Assembly (NCBI RefSeq): GCF_003583985.1
Contig: NZ_QXML01000012.1
Span: forward strand, 60,536 to 124,535
Direction of reading: 5' to 3'
Source of the DNA: Algoriphagus lacus
GTDB taxonomy: Bacteria; Bacteroidota; Bacteroidia; Cytophagales; Cyclobacteriaceae
Length of the DNA: 64,000 bases
This document shows positions 9,333 to 17,910 of the stretch, piece after piece; positions within the stretch are counted from its first letter, which is position 1; each line of letters begins with the position of its first letter. A program made the position numbers and the translations under genes. Under the pieces are notes generated by a model. That model was not told where the DNA came from and made no database searches. It saw only the letters and a list, made by a program, of their open reading frames with translations.

Positions 9333-10388
9333 ATGCAAAACAAAACGGAAACCCTACTCCAAGCTATTCAAAACCGGATTTTGATCCTTGATGGAGCAAT
9401 GGGTACCATGATTCAGCGGTATAAATTATCTGAAGAGGATTTCAGAACAGATGCTCTCAAAGATCATCCTAAGTCGCTAAAAGGAAACAACGATTTGCTT
9501 TCGCTTAGTCGGCCTGATATTATCAAAACTATCCATCGTGAATACCTGGAAGCAGGTGCAGATATAATCGAAACTAATACCTTTTCGGCAACAACAATAG
9601 CCCAGGCCGATTATGAACTTTCTCATTTGGCTTATCAGATCAATTTCGAATCCGCAAAAATTGCGCACGAGGTAGCAGATGAGTTTACTGCAAAGGAACC
9701 CTCCAAACCCAGATTCGTGGCAGGGGCAATGGGTCCGACTAACCGAACGGCTTCTATTTCTCCTGATGTGAATGATCCCGGTTACCGAGCGATCACTTTC
9801 GATCAGTTGGCAGAGGCCTATGCCGAGCAGGTGAGGGGATTGCTTGATGGTGGGTCCGACATCATTTTGATCGAGACGATTTTTGACACCCTCAATGCCA
9901 AAGCCGCTCTTTATGCCGTACAGGAAGTATATGAGGAGCGAAATATTCCGCTTGATCCCAAAGAAGGCGGAATTCCAATTATGATTTCCGGTACCATCAC
10001 GGATGCTTCAGGTCGTACCCTTTCAGGGCAAACTACTGAAGCGTTTTTGATCTCCGTTTCTCATGTTCCTTTGCTTTCTGTTGGACTTAACTGTGCTTTG
10101 GGAGCCAAAGAGCTTAGACCCTATTTGAAGGTTTTAGCTCAAAATGCTCCTTTTTATGTCTCTGCTTATCCAAATGCGGGGTTGCCGAATGAATTTGGCG
10201 CTTACGACCAGGGAGCCAACGAAATGGCAGATCAGGTACGTGATTTTTTAAAAGAAGGCATGTTGAATATTCTTGGTGGCTGCTGTGGAACAACACCGGA
10301 TCACATTCGTGCCTTGGCCAAGATGGCTGCCGAGTATAGCCCCAGAAAAATTGAAGAAGTAACGGAAGAGGAGGAGAGCAATGTCTAA
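9333..10388 (+). CDS. metH: Methionine synthase, homocysteine S-methyltransferase subunit (split MetH, N-terminal part)
   Basis: A 351-residue (beta-alpha)8 homocysteine-binding module, equivalent to the first domain of cobalamin-dependent MetH. The N-terminal I-L-D-G-A-M-G-T-M-I-Q motif and the zinc-ligand cysteines Cys254 (G-L-N-C-A-L-G) and Cys317/Cys318 (G-G-C-C-G-T-T) are present. Zn-bound homocysteine thiolate would accept the methyl group from methylcobalamin carried by the next gene product. The gene is preceded by a SAM-I riboswitch. Its 3' end overlaps the second metH gene by 8 bases, so the two halves are probably translated together. A split MetH is common in Cytophagales and Flavobacteria. 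No Shine-Dalgarno sequence is seen. Confidence 0.95.
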   Translation: MQNKTETLLQAIQNRILILDGAMGTMIQRYKLSEEDFRTDALKDHPKSLKGNNDLLSLSRPDIIKTIHREYLEAGADIIETNTFSATTIAQADYELSHLAYQINFESAKIAHEVADEFTAKEPSKPRFVAGAMGPTNRTASISPDVNDPGYRAITFDQLAEAYAEQVRGLLDGGSDIILIETIFDTLNAKAALYAVQEVYEERNIPLDPKEGGIPIMISGTITDASGRTLSGQTTEAFLISVSHVPLLSVGLNCALGAKELRPYLKVLAQNAPFYVSAYPNAGLPNEFGAYDQGANEMADQVRDFLKEGMLNILGGCCGTTPDHIRALAKMAAEYSPRKIEEVTEEEESNV

Positions 10389-13077
10389 GCAGAATTACAT
10401 GAAGCTATCAGGGCTGGAGCCTTTGATTTTCACTCCGAACATCAACTTTGTGAATATCGGTGAGCGAACCAATATCACAGGTTCAAAGAAATTTGCCCGA
10501 TTGATTCTCAACGGACAGTACGATGATGCGCTAGAAATCGCCTTGGATCAAGTGCGAGGCGGAGCTCAAGTGCTCGATGTCTGCATGGACGAAGGCATGC
10601 TCGATGGGGAATTTGCTATGGTCAAATTTCTGAATTTGATCGCTTCAGAACCTGAAATCAGCCGTATTCCGATCATGATTGACAGTTCCAAATGGAGCAT
10701 CATTCTGGCAGGCCTGAAGTGTGTGCAGGGCAAAGGAATTGTCAACTCGATTTCTCTGAAAAACGGAGAAGAAGAATTTATCCACCAAGCCAAGACTGTC
10801 AAAAAGTTTGGTGCGGCGGTAGTGGTCATGGCTTTTGATGAAAAAGGTCAGGCAGATACCTATGAACGACGGATAGAAATCTGCGAACGCAGCTATCGGA
10901 TTCTGGTAGATCGGGTGAAGTTCAATCCTCAAGACATAATTTTTGACCCGAATATTTTCCCCGTCGCAACGGGAATGGAAGAGCACCGAAAAAATGCATT
11001 AGATTTTTTCATGGCGACCAAATGGATCAAGTCCAATCTTCCCGGCGCGAAAGTCAGTGGGGGAGTAAGTAACGTATCCTTCTCATTTCGTGGAAACGAT
11101 CGGGTTAGGGAGGCGATGCATGCTGCTTTTCTCTACCACGCAATTCATCACGGGATGGACATGGGGATTGTGAATCCCACCATGCTGGAAGTGTATGCCG
11201 ATATACCCAAGGATCTGCTAGAACGGGTAGAGGATGTGCTTTTTGATCGCCGAGAGGACGCAACAGAGCGATTGCTAGACTTCGCAGAAACAGTAAAAGC
11301 TGCTGGAAAAAAAGAAGTGATCAATGAGGCTTGGAGATCCGATCCAGTAGCCAAGCGAATCGAACATGCCTTGGTGAAAGGGATTTTGGATTATATCATA
11401 GAAGATACCGAAGCAGCCCGATTAGAGCTAGTGAACCCACTGAAGGTGATTGAGGGGCCACTCATGGACGGGATGAATGTGGTAGGCGACCTTTTTGGAG
11501 AAGGTAAAATGTTCCTTCCTCAGGTGGTCAAATCCGCTAGGGTAATGAAAAAGGCGGTTGCCTATTTGGAGCCTTTTATGCCGCTACCGGAAGAAGGACA
11601 GGAAGCCTCTTCCTTGAAAAAGATTTTATTGGCCACCGTGAAAGGGGACGTTCACGATATTGGGAAAAATATCGTGGGGGTAGTTTTGGCTTGCAACAGC
11701 TATCAGATCATCGATTTGGGGGTGATGGTAGATGCCCAGAAAATCATTGATGAAGCCCTTAAAAACAAAGTGGACATCATTGGATTGAGCGGATTGATCA
11801 CGCCTTCCTTGGACGAGATGGTCAACGTGGCTTCTGAAATGGAGCGTCAGGGGCTGAAAATCCCTTTGCTGATCGGAGGAGCGACTACTTCCCGAATCCA
11901 CACCGCGGTGAAGATCGATCCAGTCTATTCGGGTACGGTCGTGCATGTGACCGATGCAAGTAAATCCGTGCCAATTGCAGGTGAGGCGATTTCGGAGGAG
12001 ACCAAAGAAGCTTACCGCCTTCAACTTAAGGAAACGTATCGTCAATTGCGCGAAGAGCATGAAGCCAAACAGTCTCTCAAGCAATTGGTTTCTTATGAAG
12101 AAGCCAAAGCAAATCCTGTCGAGATTGACTGGAGTGCTTTTGAACCCGTGAAACCAAAAGTTCTTGGTAGAACGGTCTTGGAGAATTTGGATTTATCAAT
12201 TTTGAGAAAATACATCGATTGGACGCCGTTTTTTAGTACATGGATGCTGAGTGGGAAATATCCAAAAATCCTGGAAGACCCCATCGTTGGTGAGGAAGCC
12301 AAGCGGCTTTTTGCCGACGCCCAGTCCATGTTGGATAGTTTGATTTCTGAAAAATGGCTTTCTGCCAAAGCAGTGTTTTCCCTCTTTCCTATTCAGCGGA
12401 AGGAGGATGATGCAATTGTCTTTGGACCAACTGGTGAACGGATTGCCACTTTTCACTTTTTACGCCAGCAGGGGAAAAAAGGAAAAGGAGTCCCCAATCG
12501 CTCTTTGGCGGACTACTTGCACCCTGTAAAGACGGATTATTTGGGTTGCTTTGCCGTGACTTCGGGTTTGGGAATGGAAACTAAATTAGCCGAATTCCAA
12601 GCTGCTGGGGATGATTACAACGACATCCTGTTCAAAGCTTTAGCAGACCGGCTTGCCGAAGCAGCTGCCGAATATGTTCACGAATTGGTGAGAAAAAATT
12701 ATTGGGGCTACTCTACTGAAGAAAGTCTGGATAATGACTCCTTGATTCGTGAGGAATATCCGGGGATTCGACCAGCACCGGGTTATCCGGCTTGTCCGGA
12801 GCATTCCGAAAAGGAAACCATTGCCAAAATTTTGGATCTTGAAAATACTGTAGGAATCACCTTGACTTCCAGTTTTGCCATGTATCCTACCAGCTCGGTT
12901 TCCGGTTTTTACTTTGGAAACCCGGAAAGTAAATACTTCGGTTTGGGAAAAATCGCAGAAGACCAAGTTGGAAGCTACGCGATGAGAAAGGGAATTTCCA
13001 TTGAACAAGCCGAACGACTGCTTTCTCCTAATTTGGCTTATACGCCTTCATCTACTCTTGCGAATACGACAATATGA
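10381..13077 (+). CDS. metH: Methionine synthase, pterin/cobalamin/activation subunit (split MetH, C-terminal part)
   Basis: An 898-residue protein with the three remaining MetH domains. The first is the pterin-binding methyltetrahydrofolate domain (residues about 1-270, with G-E-R-T-N-I-T-G-S near 26). The second is the cobalamin domain, with cap helices and D-V-H-D-I-G (His425 is the lower axial cobalt ligand) and G-L-S-G-L-I-T. The third is the C-terminal SAM-binding reactivation domain (about 570-890, with R-P-A-P-G-Y-P-A-C-P). It transfers methyl from 5-methyl-THF through cobalamin to homocysteine held by the upstream subunit. It overlaps the upstream gene by 8 bases and metF by 4, consistent with one riboswitch-controlled operon. 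Confidence 0.96.
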   Translation: MSKQNYMKLSGLEPLIFTPNINFVNIGERTNITGSKKFARLILNGQYDDALEIALDQVRGGAQVLDVCMDEGMLDGEFAMVKFLNLIASEPEISRIPIMIDSSKWSIILAGLKCVQGKGIVNSISLKNGEEEFIHQAKTVKKFGAAVVVMAFDEKGQADTYERRIEICERSYRILVDRVKFNPQDIIFDPNIFPVATGMEEHRKNALDFFMATKWIKSNLPGAKVSGGVSNVSFSFRGNDRVREAMHAAFLYHAIHHGMDMGIVNPTMLEVYADIPKDLLERVEDVLFDRREDATERLLDFAETVKAAGKKEVINEAWRSDPVAKRIEHALVKGILDYIIEDTEAARLELVNPLKVIEGPLMDGMNVVGDLFGEGKMFLPQVVKSARVMKKAVAYLEPFMPLPEEGQEASSLKKILLATVKGDVHDIGKNIVGVVLACNSYQIIDLGVMVDAQKIIDEALKNKVDIIGLSGLITPSLDEMVNVASEMERQGLKIPLLIGGATTSRIHTAVKIDPVYSGTVVHVTDASKSVPIAGEAISEETKEAYRLQLKETYRQLREEHEAKQSLKQLVSYEEAKANPVEIDWSAFEPVKPKVLGRTVLENLDLSILRKYIDWTPFFSTWMLSGKYPKILEDPIVGEEAKRLFADAQSMLDSLISEKWLSAKAVFSLFPIQRKEDDAIVFGPTGERIATFHFLRQQGKKGKGVPNRSLADYLHPVKTDYLGCFAVTSGLGMETKLAEFQAAGDDYNDILFKALADRLAEAAAEYVHELVRKNYWGYSTEESLDNDSLIREEYPGIRPAPGYPACPEHSEKETIAKILDLENTVGITLTSSFAMYPTSSVSGFYFGNPESKYFGLGKIAEDQVGSYAMRKGISIEQAERLLSPNLAYTPSSTLANTTI

Positions 13078-14027
13078 AAATAACTGAGCACCTAAAAAAC
13101 GCGAAATCCACGCTTTTTTCATTTGAAATTCTTCCTCCGTTGAAAGGACAAAGTCTGAAAGAACTTTTGGAGGGAATTTCGCCATTAATGGAATTCAAGC
13201 CTCCTTTTGTAGACGTGACTTACCATCGGGAGGAGTATATCTACAAGAAGCACCCAAACGGACTATTGGAAAAAGTGAGTACCAAAAAGCGTCCGGGCAC
13301 GGTTGGCATTTGTGCAGCGATTATGAATCGATTCCATGTGGATGCAGTGCCTCATTTGCTTTGTGGAGGATTTTCCAAAGAGGAAACCGAAAACGCACTG
13401 ATTGACCTAAATTTTATCGGAGTGGACAATGTACTTGCATTACGAGGTGATGCTCCAAAGACCGAGGGTCGATTTATTCCTGAGCCGGAAGGACACAGTT
13501 ATGCCAGCGAACTCGTGGAGCAAATTGTCCGAATGAACAATGGACGGTATCTCCATGAGGAAACCGAAAACAGCTTTCATACCGACTTCTGTGTAGGAGT
13601 GGCAGGCTATCCGGAGAAGCACTTCGAAGCTCCAAGTATGAAATTTGACTTGAAATATTTGAAAGAAAAAGTGGATCGAGGCGCTGAATATATCGTGACT
13701 CAGATGTTTTTTGACAACCAGAAGTATTTTGATTACGTGGCAAAGGTCAGAGAGGCAGGAATTACAGTTCCGATTATTCCGGGGATTAAGCCCATCACCA
13801 CGATTGGTCAGATTACGATGTTGCCAAGGACTTTTTTCTTGGACCTTCCGGATGCACTGACCGACGAACTTGAAAAGTGTAAAACCAACGCAGATGTCAA
13901 AGAAGTGGGAATTGCCTGGGCTATTCAGCAGTGCAAAGAGTTGATCGATGCCCAAGTGCCTTCTTTGCATTTCTACACGATGAGCAAGGCAGATACTACT
14001 TATAAGATTGCGAAAGAGGTATTTTGA
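13074..14027 (+). CDS. metF: Methylenetetrahydrofolate reductase
   Basis: A 317-residue FAD-dependent TIM-barrel enzyme that reduces 5,10-methylene-THF to 5-methyl-THF, the methyl donor for the MetH pair just upstream. Family features are F-E-I-L-P-P at the N terminus, V-D-V-T-Y-H, A-L-R-G-D-A-P, G-V-A-G-Y-P-E-K-H and the flavin/folate segment T-Q-M-F-F-D-N. Length matches bacterial MetF (about 300). It overlaps the upstream stop by 4 bases (ATGA). It completes a methionine regeneration operon under SAM control. An inverted repeat follows 39 bases after the stop. Confidence 0.96.
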   Translation: MKITEHLKNAKSTLFSFEILPPLKGQSLKELLEGISPLMEFKPPFVDVTYHREEYIYKKHPNGLLEKVSTKKRPGTVGICAAIMNRFHVDAVPHLLCGGFSKEETENALIDLNFIGVDNVLALRGDAPKTEGRFIPEPEGHSYASELVEQIVRMNNGRYLHEETENSFHTDFCVGVAGYPEKHFEAPSMKFDLKYLKEKVDRGAEYIVTQMFFDNQKYFDYVAKVREAGITVPIIPGIKPITTIGQITMLPRTFFLDLPDALTDELEKCKTNADVKEVGIAWAIQQCKELIDAQVPSLHFYTMSKADTTYKIAKEVF

Positions 14028-14065
14028 AACCCTTTGAGGTATTCAATGCCTAGAAACTTTTAAGG

Positions 14066-14106
14066 GGTCAAACCTTTGGGGGTTAAAAAGCCTCAAAGGT
14101 TTGACC
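14066..14106. repeat. Long inverted repeat (REP-like or terminator hairpin) after metF
   Basis: A perfect 13-bp stem, GGTCAAACCTTTG / CAAAGGTTTGACC, encloses a 15-base loop that contains GGGGG and AAAAAG. The core word CCTTTGAGG, or its complement CCTCAAAGG, also occurs at 14032-14037 in part. There is no T-run after the stem, so it resembles a palindromic intergenic repeat unit more than a terminator. It could still stabilise the metF mRNA end. Confidence 0.6.
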
Positions 14107-14156
14107 GTTCCTCCTAATCCCAAATCCATTTTTCCCGATTCTCCTTATCTTGGGAC

Positions 14157-15008
14157 ATGATTAAACTGATCGAATGTCCTCGGGATGCAATGCAGGGAAT
14201 TCCCGATTTTATCGATACAGCTATTAAGGCAGCTTACCTCAATCAGTTGTTGGAAGTAGGCTTTGATACGATCGATTTTGGGAGTTTTGTCAGTCCTAAG
14301 GCCATTCCCCAAATGCGGGACACTGCAGAAGTTTTAGATTTACTGGATTTGCATCAGGCCAAGTCCAAGCTTTTGGCAATTGTCGCCAATATCCGTGGGG
14401 CTGAGGATGCACTGCATTTTGAAGAGATTGATTACTTGGGATTTCCTTTGTCTGTTTCCGAGACTTTTCAGCAAAGAAACACCAACGCCAGCATTGAGGA
14501 GGCAATGAAAACTGTGGAGGCGATTCAGAACCGTTGTGAATTAAAGGGCAAAAAGCAGGTGGTGTACCTCAGCATGGGCTTTGGTAATCCCTATGGAGAT
14601 CCTTACTCTCCGGAATTAGTGGCGGAGTTTGTTGAAAAACTAGCAGAACTTCAAGTTGAGACTATTTCTTTATCCGATACTATCGGCGTGGCCACTCCAG
14701 AATTGATCACCACGTTGTTTGAAGTTCAAATTCAGGCCTTTCCTCAAATCGAGTTTGGAGCACATCTTCATAGTAGGCCAGAGTCGATTTCCGAAAAAGT
14801 GGTGGCAGGATTGAAAGGAGGGTGCAAGCGATTCGATGGAGCTTTAAAAGGTTTTGGAGGATGCCCAATGGCCAAGGATGAATTGGTTGGAAATATGGCT
14901 ACTGAAGTAATGATTGAGACATTGGAAAATGAAGGTTATTCATTAGGATTGAAAAAATCAGAACTTGCTGAATCCCTCAAGCTTGCCCGATTTGTATTTA
15001 ATTCCTAA
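14157..15008 (+). CDS. Hydroxymethylglutaryl-CoA lyase-like enzyme
   Basis: A 283-residue HMGL-like TIM-barrel protein. The N-terminal I-E-C-P-R-D-A-M-Q replaces the usual G-P-R-D-G-L-Q. The metal-binding H-L-H-S and the catalytic-loop motif G-F-G-G-C-P-M-A-K-D (Cys236) match the HMG-CoA lyase signature G-G-C-P. The family cleaves (S)-HMG-CoA to acetoacetate and acetyl-CoA in leucine catabolism. The gene stands alone with no leucine-degradation genes nearby, and the changed first motif leaves some room for a related aldolase or lyase. A 3-base gap to the PepSY gene suggests co-transcription. Confidence 0.85.
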   Translation: MIKLIECPRDAMQGIPDFIDTAIKAAYLNQLLEVGFDTIDFGSFVSPKAIPQMRDTAEVLDLLDLHQAKSKLLAIVANIRGAEDALHFEEIDYLGFPLSVSETFQQRNTNASIEEAMKTVEAIQNRCELKGKKQVVYLSMGFGNPYGDPYSPELVAEFVEKLAELQVETISLSDTIGVATPELITTLFEVQIQAFPQIEFGAHLHSRPESISEKVVAGLKGGCKRFDGALKGFGGCPMAKDELVGNMATEVMIETLENEGYSLGLKKSELAESLKLARFVFNS

Positions 15009-15011
15009 TTA

Positions 15012-15563
15012 ATGGCTGAGCAAAAGATACAGGAGAAAGTCAAGTCCCTTCGCAGACTTAGGGCCCTTCATAAATGGTTCGGAATTCCTTTGATTGTTTT
15101 TTTCCTTTTGATTGGGATTACATCGATTCTTTTGGCTTGGAAGAAAAAAGCTGAGTTACTTCCACCCACCTTGGAAACAAAAATCGAACAGGGAGAATGG
15201 GTTTCTCCAGCCGAAATGGTGAGAATAGCCGAATCTGAAATGGCTAAAATCGGTGAGTCGACCGAAGTGGACCGAATTGATATTCGACCCGATAAAGGCG
15301 TGGCCAAGGTGACTTTTAAAACGCATTTTACCGAAGTTCAATTAGATGGATTATCCGGGGAAGTGTTGTCCATCGAAACCCGTCATTCGGATTGGATCGA
15401 AAAAGTCCATGACGGGAGCATTGTTGATTTTTACCTTCAGGGTGATGAGGCTGCCAAGTTGACTTATTCTACTTTGACTTCCTTGGGACTGATTTTGATG
15501 TGCGTCAGTGGGTTTTACCTTTGGTATTTTCCGAAGTTGATAAGAAGGCTGAAAGGGAAATAA
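15012..15563 (+). CDS. PepSY-associated membrane protein
   Basis: A 183-residue protein with one membrane helix near the N terminus (about 26-46, I-V-F-F-L-L-I-G-I-T), an extracytoplasmic PepSY-like segment of about 100 residues, and a second helix near the C terminus followed by W-Y-F-P-K-L and basic residues. The start H-K-W-F-G-I-P resembles PepSY_TM proteins, which are often linked to iron uptake or reductases. This copy is short (two helices instead of four), so it belongs to the reduced group. It sits 3 bases after the HMG-CoA lyase gene. Role unknown. Confidence 0.78.
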   Translation: MAEQKIQEKVKSLRRLRALHKWFGIPLIVFFLLIGITSILLAWKKKAELLPPTLETKIEQGEWVSPAEMVRIAESEMAKIGESTEVDRIDIRPDKGVAKVTFKTHFTEVQLDGLSGEVLSIETRHSDWIEKVHDGSIVDFYLQGDEAAKLTYSTLTSLGLILMCVSGFYLWYFPKLIRRLKGK

Positions 15564-15587
15564 GAAAGGGCCTAATCTGGTTGAAGG

Positions 15588-16716
15588 TTATACCATCAAC
15601 TTAAACTTCTTTCCAGGAAGTGATTTTACAATCCCTTCAAACTCCAGAGACAGGAGCTTGGAAGAAAGCATTCCCAAAGGAATTTCTGTCTGGTAACTTA
15701 TTTGATCGATTTCTGACTCTCCTTTTTCCAATAAAAGTTTTAGAATCAGGATTTCTTCCTCATCTCGATTGCTTAGATCAAGGGTTGGTTTTTTGGGCTT
15801 TTCTTCTCCCGGTTTGGTCCAAAAAAGTGCCTCAGCAATGTCTCCGGGCCCAGTGTAGATGGAAGCTTTCATCTTTTTGATCATCTGATTACAGCCTTCG
15901 GAAAAAGGAGATTGAAGATTGCCGGGAACGGCAAATACCTCTTTAATTGTAGCTGAAAGCTATTTCAGCTGTGATTAAAGCTCCGCCTTTTTCTGCCGCT
16001 TCCACAACAATCAAAGCGTCCGAAAGCCCGGCAATAATCCGATTTCGAGCAGGGAAATTTCCAGGCACCATCGTACTCCCAGGGGCATATTCGCTCATCA
16101 GGATTCCGTTTTCCTGAAGTTGTTCTGCAGTCTTTTTGTGTGCTGCAGGATAGATTTGGGACAAGGGTGATCCCATCACAGCGATAGTCGGCAAACCTAC
16201 TTGCAAAGCTGCCCGGTGCGCTTCAATATCGATTCCATATGCCAAACCCGATGCGATTACCGGTTGGTAGGGAAGGAGGTCTTCTACAATTTTCCGAGTG
16301 ATCGATTTGCCATACGGAGTCGCACTTCTGGTTCCCACGATCCCCACACTCCGTTCAAAATTCAAATCGCCTTTTCCCTGAGTGAAAAGGATCACAGGGC
16401 CATCCTCCAGGGATTTCAGTCTGGAAGGAAAACCAGGATCGGTTGATGTGAGAATTCGATATCCTTTTTTATCACAAAGTGCGATAAGTTCATCTGCATT
16501 TTTCAGATGGGACTCTGCCTGTTTTTGGATTTCGAGAAGCTTTTCTCCTACCCGGGGAATTTTGGATGCTTTGCCTTTGCTGAGATTGAAAAATGCTTTA
16601 GCCGAACCGCTATATGCTAGGATGGCTTTGAATACGCTAGGCCCTACTTTGGGCGCCTGAGAAAGGGCTAAATGATACCGGAGATTTTCAAGATCCGTGT
16701 CGGGCTTTGAGTTCAT
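15588..16716 (-). pseudogene. dprA: DNA processing protein DprA, interrupted by a one-base frameshift
   Basis: The first part (16716 down to 15943, 257 residues) holds an N-terminal HhH/SAM-like region and the Rossmann fold, with G-T-R-S-A-T-P-Y-G and A-R-N-R-I-I-A-G-L-S-D. It ends in F-S-Y-N and a TAA stop. The frame one base away then continues without a break: K-E-V-F-A-V-P-G-N, which is exactly the expected DprA sequence. It runs to 15588 through a winged-helix-like C-terminal domain. Removing one T near 15945-15947 would give a 375-residue protein, the normal DprA length. DprA loads RecA on incoming ssDNA during transformation. Loss could impair competence; a sequencing error or recoding is also possible. 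The 5' end overlaps the MerR gene by 29 bases. Confidence 0.85.
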
Positions 16717-17041
16717 TCTTCAGATTGATTAAAAAGTCTTTGATTTCCTGAAGCTTTTGAACTGCTGCGACTTTGTCAAACCCTTGGTTTTTGCCTGAAG
16801 CAATGACTTCCTGTGCACCTTGAAGGGTGTATCCTTTTTCTTTCACCAAGTGGTATACGTACCGGATTTTCTGAATATCGTCCTTGGTGTAGCGTCTATT
16901 GCCTTTTTTATCTTTTTTAGGGCGGATGATATCAAACTCTCCTTCCCAATAGCGAATGAGTGAAGGTGCTACTTTGAACATCTCTGCTACTTCTCCTATG
17001 GAATGGTATTTCTTTTCTATTTCTCGCTCTTTGTACGGCAC
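16688..17041 (-). CDS. MerR-type transcriptional regulator
   Basis: A 117-residue protein with an N-terminal MerR winged helix: Y-H-S-I-G-E-V-A-E-M-F-K recognition region, then S-L-I-R-Y-W-E and G-N-R-R-Y-T-K-D-D-I. A coiled-coil dimerisation helix follows (about 85-115). There is no effector domain and no metal-binding cysteines, so it is a short MerR of the type widespread in Bacteroidota. Its ligand and targets are unknown. The gene overlaps the start of dprA by 29 bases, so both are presumably one transcript; a role in controlling dprA has no direct support. Confidence 0.88.
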   Translation of the reverse strand: MPYKEREIEKKYHSIGEVAEMFKVAPSLIRYWEGEFDIIRPKKDKKGNRRYTKDDIQKIRYVYHLVKEKGYTLQGAQEVIASGKNQGFDKVAAVQKLQEIKDFLINLKNELKARHGS

Positions 17042-17126
17042 AGCAGAATTGGCTAAAAGACTAAGTTAAAAATTTGATCGGTGACTTCAAGAGATACTTT
17101 AGACTTGAGAGAAAAAAATCCTGATT

Positions 17127-17831
17127 TCAGCGGTTTAAGAGCTGAAGCATTTGTACTGCTGCAAGTCCGGCAGTTTCGGTCCGGAGGCGGCTTTTTCCCA
17201 ATGAAACTGGAATAAAGCCTAATTCAAATGCTGATTGGATCTCTTTGGGGTCAAAGTCACCTTCGGGTCCGATGAGGATGAGGTACTTTCCGTTCGGTTT
17301 GGCCACATCAAAAAGATGATTTTTGTGTTCTTCGTCGACATAGGCGATGAATTTTTGGTATTGGTCAAAATCCTTGGATTTGAATAACTCGGATAATTTT
17401 CTGGACTGATGCAATTCCGGAATTCTGAATTTCAAACTTTGCTTGCAGGCAGAGATCACTTTTTTCTGAAGCCGATCGGTTTTCAAAAAGCTCCGCTCCG
17501 AATTCATAGTTTCCAACAAGGTTAGCTCATGAAATCCCAATTCGGTGATTTTCTCTATCAACCATTCCATGCGATCGGGACTCTTGGTGGGTGCGATTGC
17601 CAGGTGAATGTGAAACGATTCTTCAGGGATCTCAGCTGATTTCAGGATTTTTAAGCTGGTCTTTTTAGGGTTTGCCTCCAAAATTACGCAATCAAAAACC
17701 TGGCCTTTTCCATTCGTCAATCGGATTGGATCTCCCTGTTTTTTACGAAGCACCTTGACTAAGTGCTTTGATTCTTCCTCATCGAGGTAGGTAATTGGAG
17801 TATCTATCTTTTCCTGGAAAAAAAGCTGCAT
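17127..17831 (-). CDS. rsmE: 16S rRNA (uracil-1498-N3)-methyltransferase RsmE
   Basis: A 234-residue SPOUT methyltransferase. The N-terminal PUA-like region has H-L-V-K-V-L-R-K-K, and the C-terminal trefoil knot shows L-I-G-P-E-G-D-F and the S-L-G-K-S-R-L-R-T-E-T-A segment that binds SAM. It methylates U1498 of 16S rRNA in the assembled 30S subunit. Length is normal (230-250). It lies upstream of the MerR/dprA pair on the same strand with an 85-base gap. Confidence 0.94.
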   Translation of the reverse strand: MQLFFQEKIDTPITYLDEEESKHLVKVLRKKQGDPIRLTNGKGQVFDCVILEANPKKTSLKILKSAEIPEESFHIHLAIAPTKSPDRMEWLIEKITELGFHELTLLETMNSERSFLKTDRLQKKVISACKQSLKFRIPELHQSRKLSELFKSKDFDQYQKFIAYVDEEHKNHLFDVAKPNGKYLILIGPEGDFDPKEIQSAFELGFIPVSLGKSRLRTETAGLAAVQMLQLLNR

Positions 17832-17862
17832 AAGTTTATGATGCGGTTAGGGCACAAAAAAA

Positions 17863-17885
17863 GCACATTTCCTGAAGAAATGTGC
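17863..17885 (-). terminator. Intrinsic terminator of the DEAD-box helicase gene
   Basis: A 9-bp perfect stem, GCACATTTC / GAAATGTGC, with a 5-base loop. The plus-strand 5' flank is AAAAAAA (17856-17862), which gives a run of seven U on the minus-strand transcript. It lies 26 bases past the helicase stop codon. Confidence 0.88.
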
Positions 17886-17910
17886 CTTAAACCAAATTAA
17901 CCTATATCAA

